Assembly: GCF_016808095.1 (NCBI RefSeq) | Contig: NC_068979.1 | Span: forward strand, 21,039,444 to 21,103,443 | Direction of reading: 5' to 3' | DNA: 64,000 nucleotides | Source of the DNA: Vigna angularis | Lineage: Eukaryota > Streptophyta > Magnoliopsida > Fabales > Fabaceae | Part shown: piece by piece, positions 61,540 to 64,000 of the stretch | Layout of the letters: every line of letters begins with the position of its first letter | How positions within the stretch are numbered: position 1 is the stretch's first letter | Notes under the pieces: model-generated | The model's database searches: none | Told to the model about the DNA's origin: nothing | The model's input: the letters and a program-made list of their open reading frames with translations, nothing else | Made by a program: the position numbers and the translations under genes

Positions 61540-61770
61540 CTTTAATTTAGCGAGGACCTCTCTTTATATTAACTTTAAAAATTAATTTTAGCTTAACAAG
61601 GGTCTAGCCCTCTCTATTTATTATTATTTCTTAAAATGATTTTCTACTTTAGAAATTAATTTTTTCTTAATTAGTGAAGACTTTGAACTCTCTTTATATT
61701 ATTTTTTAAAATTGGCTTAGCGAGGGCTTAACCCTCTCTAAATATTATTTTTTAAAATGATTTTAACAAA
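61540..61770. repeat. Degenerate tandem repeat with TTAGCGAGG...CCCTCTCT blocks
   Basis: About four units of 60-90 bp combine a TTAGCGAGGRC-like block, a CTCTCTTTATATTA-like block and TTTTTAAAATTGATT-like filler, all diverged. A related block is seen at about 59035-59110. Confidence 0.6.
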
Positions 61771-64000
61771 CTCTTTTATTGTTTTTTAAAAATTTGCTTG
61801 TTTTATTAAACCTGTGACTATGCACGGTTAATGTTTGTTTATGTGTTTTCTTTTTTATATATAAATATATATTATATTAAAAGAAACTTAGAGGTGGAGC
61901 AAATAAATAATAATATTTTAAAGTTCTTAATTAAATTTTGAATAGAACTAACTTGAATAATTATTTACAAGTTCAGAAAGTAATTAGAAATCATAAAAGA
62001 ATAAAAATGGTATAGAAAAAAAATAAAAAAAATAAATTGATTATTGAGGGATATGTGATAACAAAATGGGTAAAAGAGTAAATTAGCAATATAAAATGAC
62101 TAAAAAACCAACAATAGAGATATTTGTGAGCAAAGTAAACATGGGTAAGAAGGTAAAATTCCTAATATATTCTTTTATTATATTATAATAGATTTTAAAT
62201 TTGCATCTACGCAAAAGTTGTGTTTGTTTGTGTTTTTAAATACTACTAAATATATATTACATTGAAAGTGATTTTGAGGTTCAGAACAAAAATATTAATA
62301 TTTTTAAGTTTATAATTAAGTTTTCAATAAAATCTAACGCAAATTGATTTAGAAAGTTAATGATAAAGGAATTTATCTTGATATAATAAAAGAAGAGCGT
62401 GAGAATGAGTCATTGCAATTCAAATGACTTATGACAAAATGAAGAACAAAAACTTGAAAGAACAAATCTCTTTAAATTTCTTGATGCTCAACGTTTCATA
62501 TAATATTATTTTAAGAAAAATATTACAATCACGAACTTACCTCAACGAAAATTATACATTAAAAATTAAATTATTTTAATTGTACAATAAGAGTGTAGCA
62601 AGAGAACTTGGACTTCAAAACGATCTTACACTATTTTTAATTATAATTTAATTAAAATATAAAATATATGATGGATGTTACAAAATGTTTTTCTCTCATT
62701 CTGGTAAGAATATAACCTAATACCTGCCTGTTTTAACGTAGGAATGCAAATTGTACATATAAAGAATTAATTCACTAACTCAAAAATACTTTTTATAGCC
62801 TTTACTGAACCGACGAAGAAGCATTCTCACCTTTATATTCCTTAAATGCAAATAGATTATATGAAACAAACGCTTCCTTTGGTTTTCTTATTCTCCCAAT
62901 TTTGTTCGGAGTAAAGGTACGTTGTTGAAAACTACATAACTTATTAAACCTTACTTAAAGTCTATTGATATTTTGACAGAGTTAATTTTATGTGATTTGG
63001 ACTCTGTCTATATGAATTAATAGGTACTAGGTACAATGGATTGATTTTATTTTTAACAAATGAGATAAATTTAAATAATAAACAGGGTTAAGGTTTTGTT
63101 ATATATATTGGTTTGCCAATTATGATCTTGAAATTATAAAATAAGGTAGATATATGGTAAAACCTTATATTGGAGTTAGATTTTTTTTCTAAATTACATA
63201 TACAACAGCAATTAAATCAATAATCATAATAAAAAGTCATTCAGAAGGAAGGTTCTTATATCATTTGCAATATTAATAAGTTATGCAAAACGTATTAATT
63301 CGAACAAACAGTACGATTTATTACTAAAATAATTGTACAGAAATCATTGAATTTAGACAACTTGAAATTAACCCTAACCAAAATCCTAACAATTTTTTTA
63401 TTCTCTAATTTTATTGTGTTTAACATTCCTCTGGTTCCTTTTAATTACTCGCATCCGTATATGTTGTTGTAATTCTAAGAATTATAATATGTACATACAA
63501 CTAATAATTACTATTTTTGGTCGAAGAGAAAAAATATTAATAAACTCTTTTAAAGTAGAATCACTTAGTCTATTTGATTGATTAACCCATTATTAATGTA
63601 ATTCAAAGTATTTTTTTAAACACCAAAAGTTTCAAACAAAAACAAGCAGAAGCTTGAAACTACCTAATTATTACTATAAACAATTAGAAATAAAGTCTAC
63701 TGTTAGCTAGTTAACATCAACTATTTAACTTGGATCACGAGAGACATTCCACAAACTTGTCTATAGTAATTTGGACAAATAATATTTGAGAACAAATAAT
63801 AGAACAGTTAAAATATTAATAACTGATAAGGAATCTGTAAATAAGTAACATACTGAATTTAAAGGTAAGTTTGTTTTATTGAACCTGCGATAGTGTTAGG
63901 TCCATAGAGTAATTTATAAATACAAGGGTGGACCACAAAGAGAGGTACGTTTTACAAAATCCTAAATACTCAATTGTGAGAAAAAGCTCATTGAACAATG

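Larger units (their letters stand above)
58799..64000. other. AT-rich right flank, no gene recognised
   Basis: Begins with the kinesin 3' UTR. A GC-richer island at about 59700-60060 has open frames on both strands but no family I recognise. Tandem repeats lie at 60086-60165 and about 61540-61770. Two loosely similar segments (about 61800-62000 and 62190-62360, with the block TATATTA...GAAA) may be remnants of one repeat family. At 63894 the sequence TGTTAGGTCC could be an LTR start running off the window; this is a guess. I see no RNA gene. Confidence 0.55.

Overview
The window is nuclear DNA of a dicot plant. It is most likely a papilionoid legume of the Vigna/Phaseolus type, judging from the gene families and transposon classes; this is my recognition and not a database result. 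It is AT-rich, with spliceosomal introns, long (AT)n microsatellites and dense nested retrotransposons. I see no bacterial, organellar or CRISPR-like features, and no tRNA or rRNA gene that I could recognise.

Three host genes look intact. A single-exon DYW-class pentatricopeptide repeat protein (2013-4040, +) is an organellar RNA-editing factor by family. A six-exon GT47 exostosin-like glycosyltransferase (5548-8887, -) is a Golgi type II membrane protein by family. A 19-exon KIN-14 kinesin with an N-terminal malectin-like domain (52815-58798, +) lies near the right end. Every splice junction of the last two genes keeps the reading frame, giving predicted proteins of 417 and 1047 aa. A broken receptor-kinase fragment (48285-48779, -) and a possible disrupted exon at the copia insertion site (about 31480/36653) are the other host-derived pieces.

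Most of 9.9-51.5 kb is mobile DNA. A solo gypsy-type LTR (9889-12315) has a perfect 5-bp target duplication. A very young, complete Ty3/gypsy chromovirus-like element (13742-23744, minus strand) has an open 1522-aa polyprotein. It sits inside the gag of a much older, decayed gypsy element. A fragment of another LTR element follows (about 24480-25440), then a Tourist-like MITE (27900-28198) and a non-autonomous Mutator-type element carrying a 150-bp near-perfect palindrome (30264-30942). A decayed Ty1/copia element (31515-36652, +) and an internally deleted Athila-like element (38322-47839, -), itself holding a nested LTR, come next. A Pack-MULE-like element (49975-51466) carries inverted copies of an amidophosphoribosyltransferase gene fragment in its two arms.

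The right 5 kb (58799-64000) and several other spacers are AT-rich and hold only short tandem repeats. The three host genes have no visible functional link to each other. The main story is layered insertion, ordered by LTR divergence: copia and Athila-like elements are old, and the 10-kb gypsy is recent. Nothing here amounts to a wholly new system; the Pack-MULE and the palindromic Mutator-like element are the best leads.
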